Below are positions 11,593 through 24,196 of a stretch of DNA of 64,000 nucleotides, piece by piece. The position numbers and the translations under genes are program-made. The stretch comes from Pollenia angustigena. Lineage: Eukaryota; Arthropoda; Insecta; Diptera; Polleniidae. The notes beneath the pieces were generated by a model. That model did not search any database and was not told where the DNA came from. It was given only the letters and a program-made list of their open reading frames with translations. Position 1 is the stretch's first letter. Every line of letters begins with the position of its first letter. Where the stretch lies: NCBI GenBank assembly GCA_930367215.1, contig OV884059.1:51740957-51804956 (forward strand), written 5' to 3'.

Positions 11593-12377
11593 TCCTCCCG
11601 GGCCCGCATGAGATTTGCACCGACAGCCATTCCACCTTACATGAATGACCCACCCAAAGACACTATTCTGTGCCCGCGGAACGTCGTTGTAGGGACGGAT
11701 GATTTCCTTTAGCAGCACACGTCGGCCCCCAAGACGCCATCAACCTTCCGATAGGTGGAAAAATTTGGGTGTGCCCAAGGCTGAAAGTCGTGAAAGTGTG
11801 CTTTGACCAGAGGATCATGAACAGCCTCTGGTAACGTAAACGTAATCTCCTTCTTAATAGACAATTTAACCCGGATGGACGGTTTCGGCTCGATAGTGGA
11901 GTGCAAAGGAGCCATTGTAAAGCTGTCTTCTTGGTGAGTTGATGCACGCAAATGAGGGAAATTATCCGCCATCTCACGCAACAAAAATGACTGCTCGGAA
12001 TTCTGGTCCAGTAAAAATGTGACACACAAGGAGTGTTCATGGTATCTAAGAGTAGCTTGAATCAACGGGGGGAGGTATGAGACATTTAGATGCTCGTCTC
12101 GGGCCAAGAGGGCTGGTGTTTACTCTAAACTGGATGAGGACGTGTTAGTCTCATAACGATGCTGGTGAATCATTGTGTTATGTTTGGCACCGCAGATGTT
12201 GCAGCGGCCTGTTGATTCACACCAAAAGCGAGTGTGTGATATGGCTAAGCAATTGAGGCAATAGCCAACTCTTTTGACCAAAGCTCGTCTCCTTTCTAAG
12301 CTCATGGCATGAAATGTGCGGCAATACTTTAGGGGGTGATTCCGCGAACACAAAGGACAGCGCGGCTTATTGAACAT
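11593..12377 (-). pseudogene. Third ORF of BEL element: CCHC fingers plus retropepsin-like region
   Basis: The frame starts MFNKPRCPLCSRNHPLKYC at 12377. Cysteine/histidine knuckles CPLCSRNHPLKYC, CLNCLAISHTRFWC and CNICGAKHNTMIH follow. Then come LLDQNSEQSFLLREMA (like the protease active-site strand of BEL elements, but DQNS in place of DxGS) and VDGVLGAD, typical of the second protease half. A TAA at 12120-12122 and a frameshift near 11708 break it; the last frame (FGWVIH) runs to the LTR edge. It lies downstream of the integrase C-terminus, so the element carries a second gag-protease-like module besides the normal one at 15.2-16.8 kb. The role is unknown. Confidence 0.7.
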
Positions 12378-12457
12378 TTTGGCTAAGAGGCTGAAAAGAA
12401 ATATTGTCATATACCAAATAATTAGCAATTTTGTTGAATGGATTATAATTAAAAGTT

Positions 12458-15400
12458 TTAGCAAAGTTGTGGTTGAGTTTCCGATGAAGGTAGTAAGCAA
12501 AGTTTAACAATCGGCCGCGTAATGCTGCCGTTCTGGGTTTTTAATTCAGCCACTCGGACCAGGCCATCTTTCCGCCGTATAACATTTGTCACACGCCCAA
12601 GACGCCATTCGGTAGGTGGTAGCAGATCATCTTTAATGATAACAAAGTCATTTTCTTTGATGTTGTTTCTTTCCTTTTTCCATTTGAACCGTCGCTGGAG
12701 CTCCACAATGTATTCGTTTTTCCAGCGTCTTGCGAACAGATGTTGTACTGCCTTTAGGCGCTCCCACCGTTTTAGAAAGGTCAAATGCGGAATTTCATGT
12801 TCCTCTATATTCTCAGGGGGAGAGATGAGTGGTGCTCCGCGCAAAAAAATGACCTGGCGTCAGCGGTAACAGCTCATTTGGATTTTCCGTTAGAGGTGAC
12901 AGAGGCCGGGAATTCAATACTGCTTCGATTCGGATAATGAGTGTTGCGAATTCTTCATAAGTAAAGTTGAGATAGGTGGCGATCTTTTTGAGGTGAGATT
13001 TCATACTTCGCACCGCGGCTTCCCACAATCCTCCCATGTGGGGCGCGTACGGAGTAATGAATGACCAAGTGAACCCGTGGGTGCTATACTTGTTTATTAA
13101 TGACTGTTCCGCAGCTTTGAGGAATACATTTTCTAATAAGGTTTCTTATTCGTGGTATATAGAAGCTTTGCCTTAAAGCTCTAAGCATTATATGGTGCTC
13201 CCCATGCAGTAGAATTTCATGAGTGAACTTAACAAGTAGCACTGCGAAACGTGACGTTTCAGGTATTATGACCGGGTGACGTTCATCGTAAGTCAGCCCA
13301 GCATTGTTAAGTCTTCCTCCGACACGTAGAATATTATTCTTGTCGATGAACGGTGAAACCGTAAGAAGTCTGCTTTTACGATTTAATGGTTGATTATTTT
13401 GTAGACATCCGATATCTTTGCTAAAATAAGTCTGCTGAGATACCGCAATCAAATGGTTTTTAGTATGTCGGACTTCGTCAGAACTAATCCCAAGCTGTGA
13501 TGAAACGGACCGGCGGCGAACTCGTTCAATAAATCTGAAGATGTAACTTATAACTCTTAATGCTCGACCGAAGGATGAGAAGTTAGTCAAAATATCTGTC
13601 ATTTTCTGCTCTTCTATCGATCTGGTATCTTCCCCTTCTGCCGTTACGTGGAAATTTGTGCTCCTTTTGGTTTCCACTCTGGTATTGCGGTGCAAAATTT
13701 ATCCATCGTGGAATTCTTAAGGCCGATATTCGGGGCAAGTGTTTAGTGAATAAATTCCACTTTTCTAAGATATCAAGTGGAACCGCTTCGTCCCAATCAG
13801 CTTTGCATTGCCACAGCTCTTGCATTAACAGTTTCGCTGTCACAACAATTGGGCCTATCCATCCTAGCGGATCAAATAGTTTAGCTATCACTGACAAAAT
13901 CTGCCTTTTTGTTGAGAAAGGTGCGGTTTGCATCGGCTTAACGTCATAGTAAAATGAGTCTTGTCGGGCATCCCACCGAATACCTAAAGTCTTGATGGTG
14001 CTAGAGGACTCAAATTTTAAAAAATCTTCATCTAGAAGATCCTCCCGGGCCAAAACTTCTAAAAGTTCTTTGTGATTTGCCGTAATCTTTTTCAAGGGGA
14101 AACCAGCTGAGTGTAAAGCCTCCTTGAGTTGGATTTGGTTTAGTTTTGCTTCTTGAATTGTATGTCCGCCTGACAGAATGTCGTCGACGTAGACTTCGTT
14201 TTTCAAAATCGCTGATGCCATCGGAAATACGTTTTTACAATCTTCGCTTAATCTTTGCAAAGTTCTAAGTGCCAAGAATGGAGCACAGTTCATTCCAAAT
14301 GTTACTGTTTTTAGCTGATATGATCTTACCGATCTTTCGCCTTCACCTTGAAATAAAATCTGCTGATACGGCCTATCGTCACTATTTACCAATATCTGGC
14401 GGTACATTTTTTCAATTTCCCCCGTAAATACATATTTGTAGTTTCGCCAAGCTATTATAATTTGCGTTAAATCTTTTTGTAATGCCGGCCCTTGATAGGG
14501 TACATCATTCAAGGAGAATCCACTTTTAGTTTTTTTTGAATAAATACCACACGTACTTGTGTTGATTTGCTTTCAGGTCGATAAACGCCATGGTGAGGTA
14601 AATAACATGAAAATGGTTTTTCGTCATTGCTTTCAAGGTTCATTTTTGGTTCCATATGACCAAGTTTAATATATTCTTGAAGCACATTTTGATACTTTTC
14701 CTTTAACGCTGGATTTTTGTTCAATGTTTTCTCCATCCTGTTGTATTGTGCAAAGGCGCTGTTTTTGAAGGCCCCAGAAACATATCCTCAGGATACTCTT
14801 TTTTAAAGCGGAGACGTACTATGTAACGCCCATCTGAATGCCTTCTTGTTGACACTTGATAAAATTCTTCGCAGAATTTATCCGACTCTGATATGGAAAT
14901 AGTTTTTTCGACTTCTTCAATTTCCCAAAATTTTTTTATTTCTTCATGTAAAATAAAATTCTCTGAAGTGGATACTGTCGTTGCAAGTGTATTTATTTGG
15001 TTAACGGGAACCGGTCCAGAAATGTACCATCCAAAATGAGACTCTCTTGCCTCGAAACTGCTTAACAAATTTGATTTTACTCCTTTTAGGTTTATAAAGG
15101 GTAAATAATCGCTTCCTATAATCATATCTATTGCAGATGGTTTAAAAAAGTACGGATCTGCAAGGTTAAGTTTTTGTATCTTTTCTAGATTTCGAATTTT
15201 AAAACTTTGTGAGGGTAAAAGTTTTGACAATTTTAAAACCACTATGGCTTCCGTTGATATCGTAAAATTTGATATTCTCGATTTTAATGTAACTTTACAT
15301 TTTGCTTTGGAACTCCCAACTATAGTTCCTCCCAGCCCTGCTATTTAAAAATTATGTGTTTCTACTGGTAGTGCCAGTTTCTGCTGCGTTCGCGATGAAA

Positions 15401-15611
15401 TGAAAGTTTTTTCTGAACCAGCATCAAGAAGAGCTCTAATTGTGAATAGTTCTCCCGAGTGTTTTATATGTACAAGCGCGGTAGGTAAAATGGTAGCCGC
15501 CTCTTGCTGTATAAAGAGAGCTTGAACATTTTCCTGCTGCTCTGTGCTTGATGAGTGATTAGCCTGGGCGTTAGAATTTTGGCTTTCCGAGGATGACGGA
15601 ACTTCTTGACT
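12458..15611 (-). pseudogene. pol region of BEL element (protease, RT, integrase), broken and deleted
   Basis: Read on the minus strand, the frame continues gag past a TAA at 15612. The protease strand IRALLDAGSEKTFIS is near 15430, a stop is near 15350, and MIIGSDYLPF is near 15110. Then comes an RT: QNVLQEYIKLGHM (14680), LNDVPYQGPALQKDL (14500), EIEKMYRQI, and VYVDDILSGG (catalytic YVDD at about 14180). Next is the A17-like part TLGIRWD...DPLGWIGPIVV. RIPRWIN at about 13690 jumps to an integrase linker, so the RNase H region is lost. The integrase zinc region is present to about 13130, the DDE core is mostly missing, and the tail reads ITPYAPHMGGLWEAAVRS (13030) and a DUF5641-type end (EWRLGRVTNVIRRKDGLVRV). 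Single-base frameshifts lie near 14745, 14535 and 12850. Confidence 0.88.
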
Positions 15612-16814
15612 TTAATTTGTATTTTCTCTAACATTATTTTTCGTACTTGAATTTTTCTCAATATGTAACATCGTATGGTGTTTCTTTTGACATCTGTTGC
15701 AAGTATTTGTACTCGTGCACTTGGGTTTGTAATGTGTAGTCGATAAACAATTTAAACAATATTTATTTTCATAAGCGTATTTAATTCGTTCATTAGGAAT
15801 TAATAATTTAAAATATTTGCACCATTTTAGTGGATGGCTTTGTTTACATTTTTTGCAAAAATTACTATTTTTATTGGGCTCAGTCTGCGAATGGAATGAT
15901 TGTGATTTGTGAACGTGGTTGTCTTTAGTTGAATGTTTCCTTAAGTCTGTCATTGTCTCCAAGAATTCAACTCTAGAAGATAGAAATTTGTTTATTTGAC
16001 TCCATGATGGCAGTTCACGATGATTATTTATTGTAGCCTCCCATGCCCTTAAGGTTTCTTCTGGAAGCTTTAATGTAACTAAATGCATCAAGAAAGGGTT
16101 ATCATCTGAAATATTAACCTCGTAGGTTTTCAGAATTGAAAGACAATCATTTACTGTACTTTGAATCGATTTTATTGATTTGAGAGATTCTGTTTGGGAT
16201 GACTGAATTCCATATATCTTTTTCATTTGATCATTTACCAGTAATCTCTTGTTCTCAAATCTTTCCTTCAAAGCATTCCATGCTAAATCATAATTATCAC
16301 TTACTAAATCGAAATCCTTAATTATGTTAAATGCCTCTCCTGCGAGTTTGCTTCTTAAATAATACAGTTTTTCTGCAGGATCTACTGACAAATCGTTTCC
16401 AACGACTGCCAGAAACATGTCTCGAAAGATAGGCCACTTGGAATAACCTCCTTCAAAGCTTTGGATTTCTACCGGTGGTAGTTTTAATGCGGATTTTCTA
16501 TTCTTAGACTTATAAGTATCGGAATTTCCCTTGGTCAGATGACCCAGTATTTTTGCTTTCACTGTACAATAAAAATTACAAGCCTCTTCATATCGTATAG
16601 AAATGTCATCTTTCATTTCTTCTTCTTGAAGTTTATCATCACCCATGAAGTACTCTTCATATGACTCGATCAAATTGCTCCACCTTCTTTCCAATTCTTC
16701 TTGATTTACCTGCAAACTTGACAGTGTGTATTCATCTTCGGAGATGTTCTCAAAACATTTACAAAAAGTAACCAGCTGCTGTAAACTAAACTTGCATTTA
16801 CGCTTGGATGCCAT
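15612..16814 (-). pseudogene. gag of BEL element (DUF1759 and zinc knuckles)
   Basis: A 400-codon frame from MASKRKCKFSLQQLVTFC at 16814. A coiled-coil-like N-terminus is followed by a DUF1759 domain (FEGGYSKWPIFRDMFLAVVG, EKLYYLRSKLAGEAFNIIKD, NYDLAWNALKERFEN). Then come zinc knuckles CKKCKQSHPLKWC, CLNCLSTTHYKPKC and CNRCQKKHHTMLH. The TAA at 15612-15614 falls between gag and protease in the same frame, so it may be a natural gag stop, a readthrough site or a mutation. The gag domain itself has no visible lesion. It would form the particle shell. Confidence 0.85.
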
Positions 16815-18041
16815 TTCTTACTACAATTTACTTTATTTTTTCCGGTATGAAAATTTTTAATTAATTTAATTTTATTGATATCGCTTTGATTAACGATATA
16901 ATTGCTTATATTCTCAAGTTCAATACCTTGTTAAAACTTATTTAATTCTTCCCGTTGTATAAATAATAAATAAAAATTTTATTATCACTCACCGATTTAT
17001 TTTGCTACTTTCTGTGCTGAAAACCCTTGAATACTTTTATTTTGTTGTGACGTCACCGTTATTTACTTACTTATTTCTTATGCTGTTTGTTTGTTGTTGT
17101 TTTTTTTTCCTCCACCAAATATCACTTGCCGTTGTTGTTGTTAAAAAAAAACACCACCAATTTACTAAGCACCGGCTTTTCTGTTTGGCTTTCTATTTAT
17201 AGGCCTAAATATTTTAATAATTTTTTTTCACAAGAAGTGTATTGTATTTTGTTTTTAGATTTGACGTCGCCGTTCTTTTTACTACAAAAAAGCACTCTCT
17301 TTATAGGTATACAAACAAGGTATTTTATTTTTTATTTATTAACACAAGAAGTGTGTTTTACTTTTATGTAAAAGTTTAAATTGTTACGTATTTTGTTAAT
17401 ACGTTCATTAAAGTCACTAAAGGTGCACAAATTAATTATTCTTCACTAAACCAGTTTTTTATATTTCAATTATATTTTTATAAATTTTTATTGCAAATAT
17501 TTTGGCGATAATTGTTCTTGTTGTTTTATTTATTTTTGAAGAATGTTGAGAATTATACCGTTGTATTTATTTTTTAATATTGAAAAAGAAAAAAAAATTT
17601 CCTCTGTAATGACTTTAGTTGTCTTGCGGGTTTTTTTTCGATTTTTTTTTCTATTTGTATTTGTTGCTTTCAACTTTTGCTAACTTTATTATTACATTTC
17701 TTTATTTATTCAGAGAAATTAATAGAGTTGCACAAAAAAACTAATTAATTCAGTACATACCAATTTTTCCTTGTTGAGCTTCTGCCAAGAATTTTCCATT
17801 CTATGATGTATGACTCCTTGTCTTTTGTTTGCATTTACGAATTAACACGTATAGGTATATAATGAAACTGCTCCTTGCAGCACTACTTCGTGTTTTTTCC
17901 CCAAATGCTGAGATAGGTATTGAAGTTGCTTAGGGAAAACAACTGTCAATTTGTAGATAACGAAATGTGGATAAATATTGGAGCGAAATGCCACTAATAT
18001 AATCCAGCCCTAGCCTTTCTAGGACTTTTCGAAGGACCAAA
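16815..18041 (-). other. Leader of BEL element with primer-site region
   Basis: About 1.2 kb of very AT-rich DNA between gag and the 5' LTR, with no coding signal. Directly inside the LTR the minus strand reads TTTGGTCCTTCGAAAAGTCC, where a tRNA primer site is expected; I did not assign the tRNA. Confidence 0.6.
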
Positions 18042-18319
18042 TGTTGAGTCGCCTAGCCAATAAGGTTATTAAATAAAACAGGTTGCAAAGGGTTCTTCTT
18101 GAACTTAACAATTTTATTTGCCTTCTTCATTGGCTGCTTAAACTAGACTGATTTTTGGTTTAAAAATAAAAAGGTTGATTTACAAAAAGGACAAAAAATA
18201 ATGTTCAACTTACGTACTACAAAACTACTTCTCTTAAGTAAATTAATGTTTTGTTTTCTTTACAACAAAATAACGATGAGGTTTAAATCCGCTCAATTAA
18301 GGTTGAACACGGTTCAACA
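18042..18319 (-). repeat. 5' LTR of BEL element
   Basis: Near-identical partner of 11315-11592, followed by the TSD copy AACAC at 18320-18324. Confidence 0.93.
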
Positions 18320-19612
18320 AACACCATCAACAAAGTACTTGCCCTTATAATTCTCCAACGCATCACACCCTATGTTGAGACGATCTTACGCAAAGAACAA
18401 GCAGGCTTCAGGACAAATCGTTCGTGTGCAGACCATGTGACGACCCTAAGAATTCTAATAGAACAATCCGTTGAATTCAACAGCCCTCTGTACCTACTTT
18501 TCGTGGACTTCGAACGTGCGTTTGACACTGTGCCTCACTCAACTGTAGAGGATTCCCAGAAAAAATTGTACACCTAATACGTGAGCTATATACCGATGAC
18601 GTATGCGCTGTTTGCTTCAATGGAAAGGAAAGCCAACCTTTCTCGATTGAATCTGGCGTAAGACAAGGTTGTGTCTTGTTCCCAACGCTCTTTCTCATAC
18701 TTCTCGATTGTGTTATGGAACAGACAAACTCGGATTCTCCATTTGGTATCCAATGGAACTTATTAGAACGTCTGAACGACATTGATTATGCTGATGACAT
18801 CTGCCTACTTGCACACCGACACAGCGACATGCAGGCCAAATTATTTCATTTGGCTAAGAACGCCGAAAAAGTAGGTTTGAATATAAACATAAAGAAAACA
18901 AATCTCATGCGTGTTGTAGCAGCAAACAATCTTCCCATTCATCTTAATGGAGCCGTAATAAACGAAGTGGATTCATTTTGCTACCTAGGTAGCACATTAA
19001 CTGTAGATGGTGGGTCGGATAAAGATATAAACGACAGGATCAATAAAGCTCGATCAGCCTTCCAATCGCTTTACAAAATTTGGAGATCAAGCAATATCAC
19101 TAGAAAAACAAAACTTCGTATTTTCAACAGTAGTGTTACAAGTGTACTTCTTTATGGCTGTACTACCTGGAGATTAACTCAGGTAAGCTTGAGAAAGCTA
19201 CAATCATTTACAAACCGCTGTCTACGCCAAATCCTACAAATTTTCTGGCCGTACTGGGTCACAAACGAACAGCTTCTTGAATTGGCAAACCTCAACTCGA
19301 TCAAGAATGAACTAAAAAAACGCAAATGGAAGTGGATAGGGCATACACTTAGAAAGCCTCCACATGAAATATCACGCGCAGTGATGGAGTGGAACCCGCA
19401 AGGTCAACGAGGTCCTGGTCGACCGCGCCTAACGTGGATAAGAAACATAAAAAATGTAATGAAGATATCGGAATGACATGGAACCAAGTTAAATCATTAG
19501 CTAATGATCGAAAAAGATGGAGAGAGTTCGTTGGCGCCGAAAGTTCAAATTGAACGTTTTATTTAACTTTTTTTTACTATTGTAATCAAAAATTTTATAA
19601 ATAAAGGAATTG
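18320..19612 (+). pseudogene. RTE-type LINE, segment 3: RT palm, C-terminus and 3' tail
   Basis: It resumes the frame broken at 11314: EQAGFRTNRSCADHVTTLRI (18400), LFVDFERAFDTVPH (catalytic Asp), then a small deletion and frameshift near 18545. The frame 18676-19476 gives GVRQGCVLFPTLFLILLDCV, YADDICLLAHR (catalytic YADD at 18790), VDSFCYLGSTLTVDGG and the C-terminal RKWKWIGHTLRKPPHEISR...RPRLTW motif typical of RTE-like elements. The last coding words (TWNQVKSLANDRKRWREFV) are shifted one frame after 19476. The 3' end is near 19612 after an AATAAAGG-rich tail. Confidence 0.88.
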
Positions 19613-20484
19613 GAAAAAAATATACAAATATTTGAGTTTGACATTTTTATTAAATCTGTTTTAATATTAATATCAAAACAGTTTAAATTATTAATTTTTA
19701 AATAATAATTTTAACTTTAAAAAACGAATAACTTGCAAAGATAAATTTTCCAGTGAACATCAAAACTCTGTTACATTAAAAAATTCTTTCCACATTTGCG
19801 GAAGAATGTGGAACGACCAAAAATTTTACCAAATGCTGCCATTAAATGTTCACGTTATACATAAATCTGAAATTTTTGCCAAAAAGTTTGCAAATTTGTT
19901 TAATTTTCCTTACATAAGAATTGTCTATTTAATTTATGTACTAACATCGTCTTCAATTGCGTTATAATCTTAAAAAAAAAATTATTTCATTATCAAAGTA
20001 ATTATTATTTAAATTATATTCATTGATAGTGAATATAAATTTATCTTACCTTTATTCTTTTGTAAGTATTTATCTATCTATCTATTTTCAAACTCAAATA
20101 TAAAGTGTTTTATATTTTCCTAATAGAAAAAGAAATTTTAACTGAATTATTTCTTTTTTCACTTTGGCCTTTAATTCTTCATAGTGGAATATTTTTCAAA
20201 TAAAAATGTATTAACCCAACACACATTACAAGCACTGCATTTTATATTGAATAAAACTAACCCCTTTTTCTTTAGTAGAAGCACTGACTTAAACAGTTGT
20301 CTCTTTTCAATGGTACAACTGTTTCAGTATCGCTTAAAGTCAGTGTTTTATTATCAAACAACCAAAAAGGAATCGCCTTTTATGTGTTAGTCAAAAAATC
20401 GGAATTTTTGGAGCAAAAATCGACAAATCGGCACATTGATAATTTAGAGCCAAAAAATCGGCAAAATGCCGATAAATCGGCAAA
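19613..20484. other. AT-rich stretch without recognisable genes
   Basis: I see no coding or RNA gene. A short hairpin (GCACTGACTTAAACAGTTG against CAACTGTTTCAG...AAGTCAGTG) lies at 20280-20347. Near 20395-20480 the word AAATCGG is repeated several times. Confidence 0.5.
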
Positions 20485-21383
20485 AATGGCAGGCCTGCTT
20501 CCCAGCGATCAACAGGAGAGCTAATAGAATCCGTTATTTGGAATTTTTAAAAAGGATTCAGCGTCCAGAAAGACAGTCCACTATTTTGAAGAAAGGATTA
20601 AAAGGCTAGACGCTGCTTGGACCGAATTCGACCGCACTGATAACAAAATACGATGTCTGGAGAAGCCCCAGTTAGACCATAAGTATTTTACCGAAAATTA
20701 CTACCGAAAATTGAGGAACTCGTCATCAAATACCGGGAAGTATTTGAATTAGCCGTGAATGCAACATTGAGAACGCTAACAATGGATCCCTTTCAACAAA
20801 ACACCAATAAGGAGCCTACAGTTCCTATTAAAAAACCTGTTACTCTCACTTCAACAAATTCTACAATGAGAAGGCAAAATGTCATGATGACGTCCCTCAA
20901 ACGGCTTCTCACCACGGACCCCACAGCAACCAACATGAAGCTAAAAGAAAAACTGTGGGAGGAAATCCAGGAACTGGAGGGCCTTTTACGACTAGTTTAC
21001 ACAACTAGTAGACAACCAACATATTCCTGCGGCACAAAAGATGTGGTACCTGAAATCAAACTTGGGGGGCGAAGCTGAAAGGTAAATAAGCCATCTTTCA
21101 GCTACTGCCGAAAACTACAGAACCGCCTGGAATATATTGCAAGACCGATACAATAATCAATGGGTTCTTGTAACCACGCTAATTCAACAGCTTTTAGATC
21201 AACCGAATGCTGGCCCATCAGCTGCTGCTATCAAGACTTTGCATGATACGACACAAGAATGTCTACATGCACTTAACAACATCGGGATCGATACAACCTC
21301 GTGGGACCCCATGCTGTTTCACATACCGGTCAAAAAATTAGATCGTGGCACTCTTGTCCTGTATGAGAGCACCATCAGTAATC
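20485..21383 (+). pseudogene. BEL/Pao gag fragment with DUF1759 domain
   Basis: The first 150 bp repeat the gag start at 4700-4851, including KTVHYFEERIKRLDAAWTEF. Then DHKYFTENYYRK and, in shifting frames, MWYLKSNLGGEAER, SHLSATAENYRTAWNILQDR (21095-21150), LLDQPNAGPSAAAIKTLHDT and WDPMLFHIPVKKLDRGTL. This order is the BEL-type DUF1759 gag core. Several stops and shifts are present. At about 21384 the reading changes inside a single frame (STISNP|TDYSLWRAAR) into LINE RT-linker sequence, which marks the insertion point of a 5'-truncated LINE. Confidence 0.8.
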
Positions 21384-22698
21384 CAACAGACTACTCATTA
21401 TGGCGTGCAGCTAGAAATCTCAAAACCACCATTAAAAAACTTGAATAGAAGTTGGGCAAGAAATGATGTTGAAAAAGGAAATCTGTTTGTCAATCATTTA
21501 AAAAACGTATTTACCCCAAATATGTCTCACGATATTGCGGTCGAGTTACCACCTGTTGCTGCTAGAGCAGCTGTTCCCATAAGATTTGAGATAAGAAAAA
21601 TCGAAAAGGCTATTTATGATTTAAGCCCCAAGAAGGCTCCTGGTTTTGATAAGATCAGCAATAAAATGTTTTTGGAGCTATCCAGCATAGCAAAAAATTT
21701 ATTTATTATTCTTTTAATTTTAAATGCTATTTAACGCCTTGAATACTAACCTCAAAAGTGGAAGGTCACCATGATACCTTAACCAGGAAAGGATCACACA
21801 AAAGTTGAGTCATATAGGCCTATAAGCTCACTTTCTAATACAGTACTTTGCGTTTATAGTCACTACGTTTATAGTCACATTAGCGATATTGTCCATATTA
21901 TCAGTTTATTTTGCCGCTATAAGTAAATTTAATATAAAATATTATCTTTATAGACCGTTTAGCGATGTAAGCACATTTGCCATATATGCCATCTATCAAC
22001 AGCCATCAAAGGGAAAAGTAAAGCAAATTAATGGCTTTTTAGTCACATTACCAATATTTACTAAGTTCTTTTTAGTTTTCGAAACCCCAATCCATCCAAA
22101 GAAAGAATTAAATCGTTTAATATTTGTCACCAACTCTCTACTCGTAAAATATTAGTTTTTGCCTTTGGTATCAGTTATGAAATATCTTGTTATTATTAAA
22201 ACTATTTTAACAACTCTGTTGCAAAACTATAAGCCTGATGTCGGTGTAATTTATATAAATGTTTTATTTTCTATATTCGCATAACTTGATCATATTCGAA
22301 TTCGGTTATATGACTCATAGTGGCATATATGTGAATTAGCCTTGTAGTCACATTAGCGATATAGTCCACGTTTTGTCAGCAATTAAAGGATGTGACTATA
22401 AGCGGAAAGTACTGTATATCAAAGATGTTTGGCCAGCTGTATGCGTCAAAATCAACCCCAATTTTAAATTATAATAGTTGTATTCCTAACCACCAATTTG
22501 GCTTTAAAAGAGAACACAGCACAATTGAGCAAACCCATCGTATAGTAAATGCAATAAGAAAAGCCTTTGAAGTAAGAAAATATTGCTCCGCTCTCTTCAT
22601 CGATATTTCTCAAGCTTTTGATAAAGTCTGGCATGAAGGCTTATTACATAACTTGAAGCTAAACTTACCAGTAAACACACACAAGCTGTTAGAAAGCT
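21384..22698 (+). pseudogene. Jockey-type LINE, family D, part 1 (ORF2 linker and RT), split by a MITE
   Basis: The reading parallels LINE A ORF2 but is clearly diverged: TDYSLWRAARNLKTT, RSWARNDVEK, NHLKNVFTP, IEKAIYDLSPKKAPGFDKIS, VESYRPISSLSN. After the MITE at 21841-22414 it goes on with SKMFGQL, NHQFGFKREHSTIEQTHRIV, CSALFIDISQAFDKVWHEG and HKLLESY. A stop lies near 21732 and small shifts near 21445 and 21780. The reading ends at 22698 next to a 12-bp inverted repeat; matching RT sequence resumes at 35237. Confidence 0.85.
21841..22414. mobile_element. pogo-like MITE, copy 1
   Basis: 574 bp with terminal inverted repeats: CAGTACTTTGCGTTTATAG at the left and the reverse complement of CAGTACTTTCCGCTTATAG at the right. 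It is flanked by TA. Taking it out restores the LINE frame (SSLSN|ISKMFGQL). Near each end the word AGTCACATTAGCGATA recurs. TA target and CAGT ends fit the pogo/Tc1-mariner group; there is no transposase. A related copy is at 57320-57886. Confidence 0.85.
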
Positions 22699-22710
22699 AC
22701 CCTACAAGAA

Positions 22711-24190
<1,480 letters not shown>

Positions 24191-24196
24191 AAAGGT

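Larger units (their letters stand above)
11315..18319 (-). mobile_element. BEL/Pao LTR retrotransposon, minus orientation
   Basis: A 7.0-kb element: two 278-bp LTRs that differ at about one position, a 5-bp TSD, a 1.2-kb leader, gag with DUF1759, a protease, an RT with an A17-type region, an integrase remnant, and a third ORF. The LTR identity points to a recent insertion. However, gag-pol has at least two stops, several frameshifts and two internal deletions (RNase H region near 13685 and integrase core near 13120). It was probably copied by proteins supplied by another element. Confidence 0.93.

Noticed and set aside
17002..17371. Hydrophobic open frames in the BEL leader that look like membrane peptides
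   Set aside because: They come from T-rich sequence (Phe/Leu/Val codons) and lie inside the LTR element leader; no family pattern.
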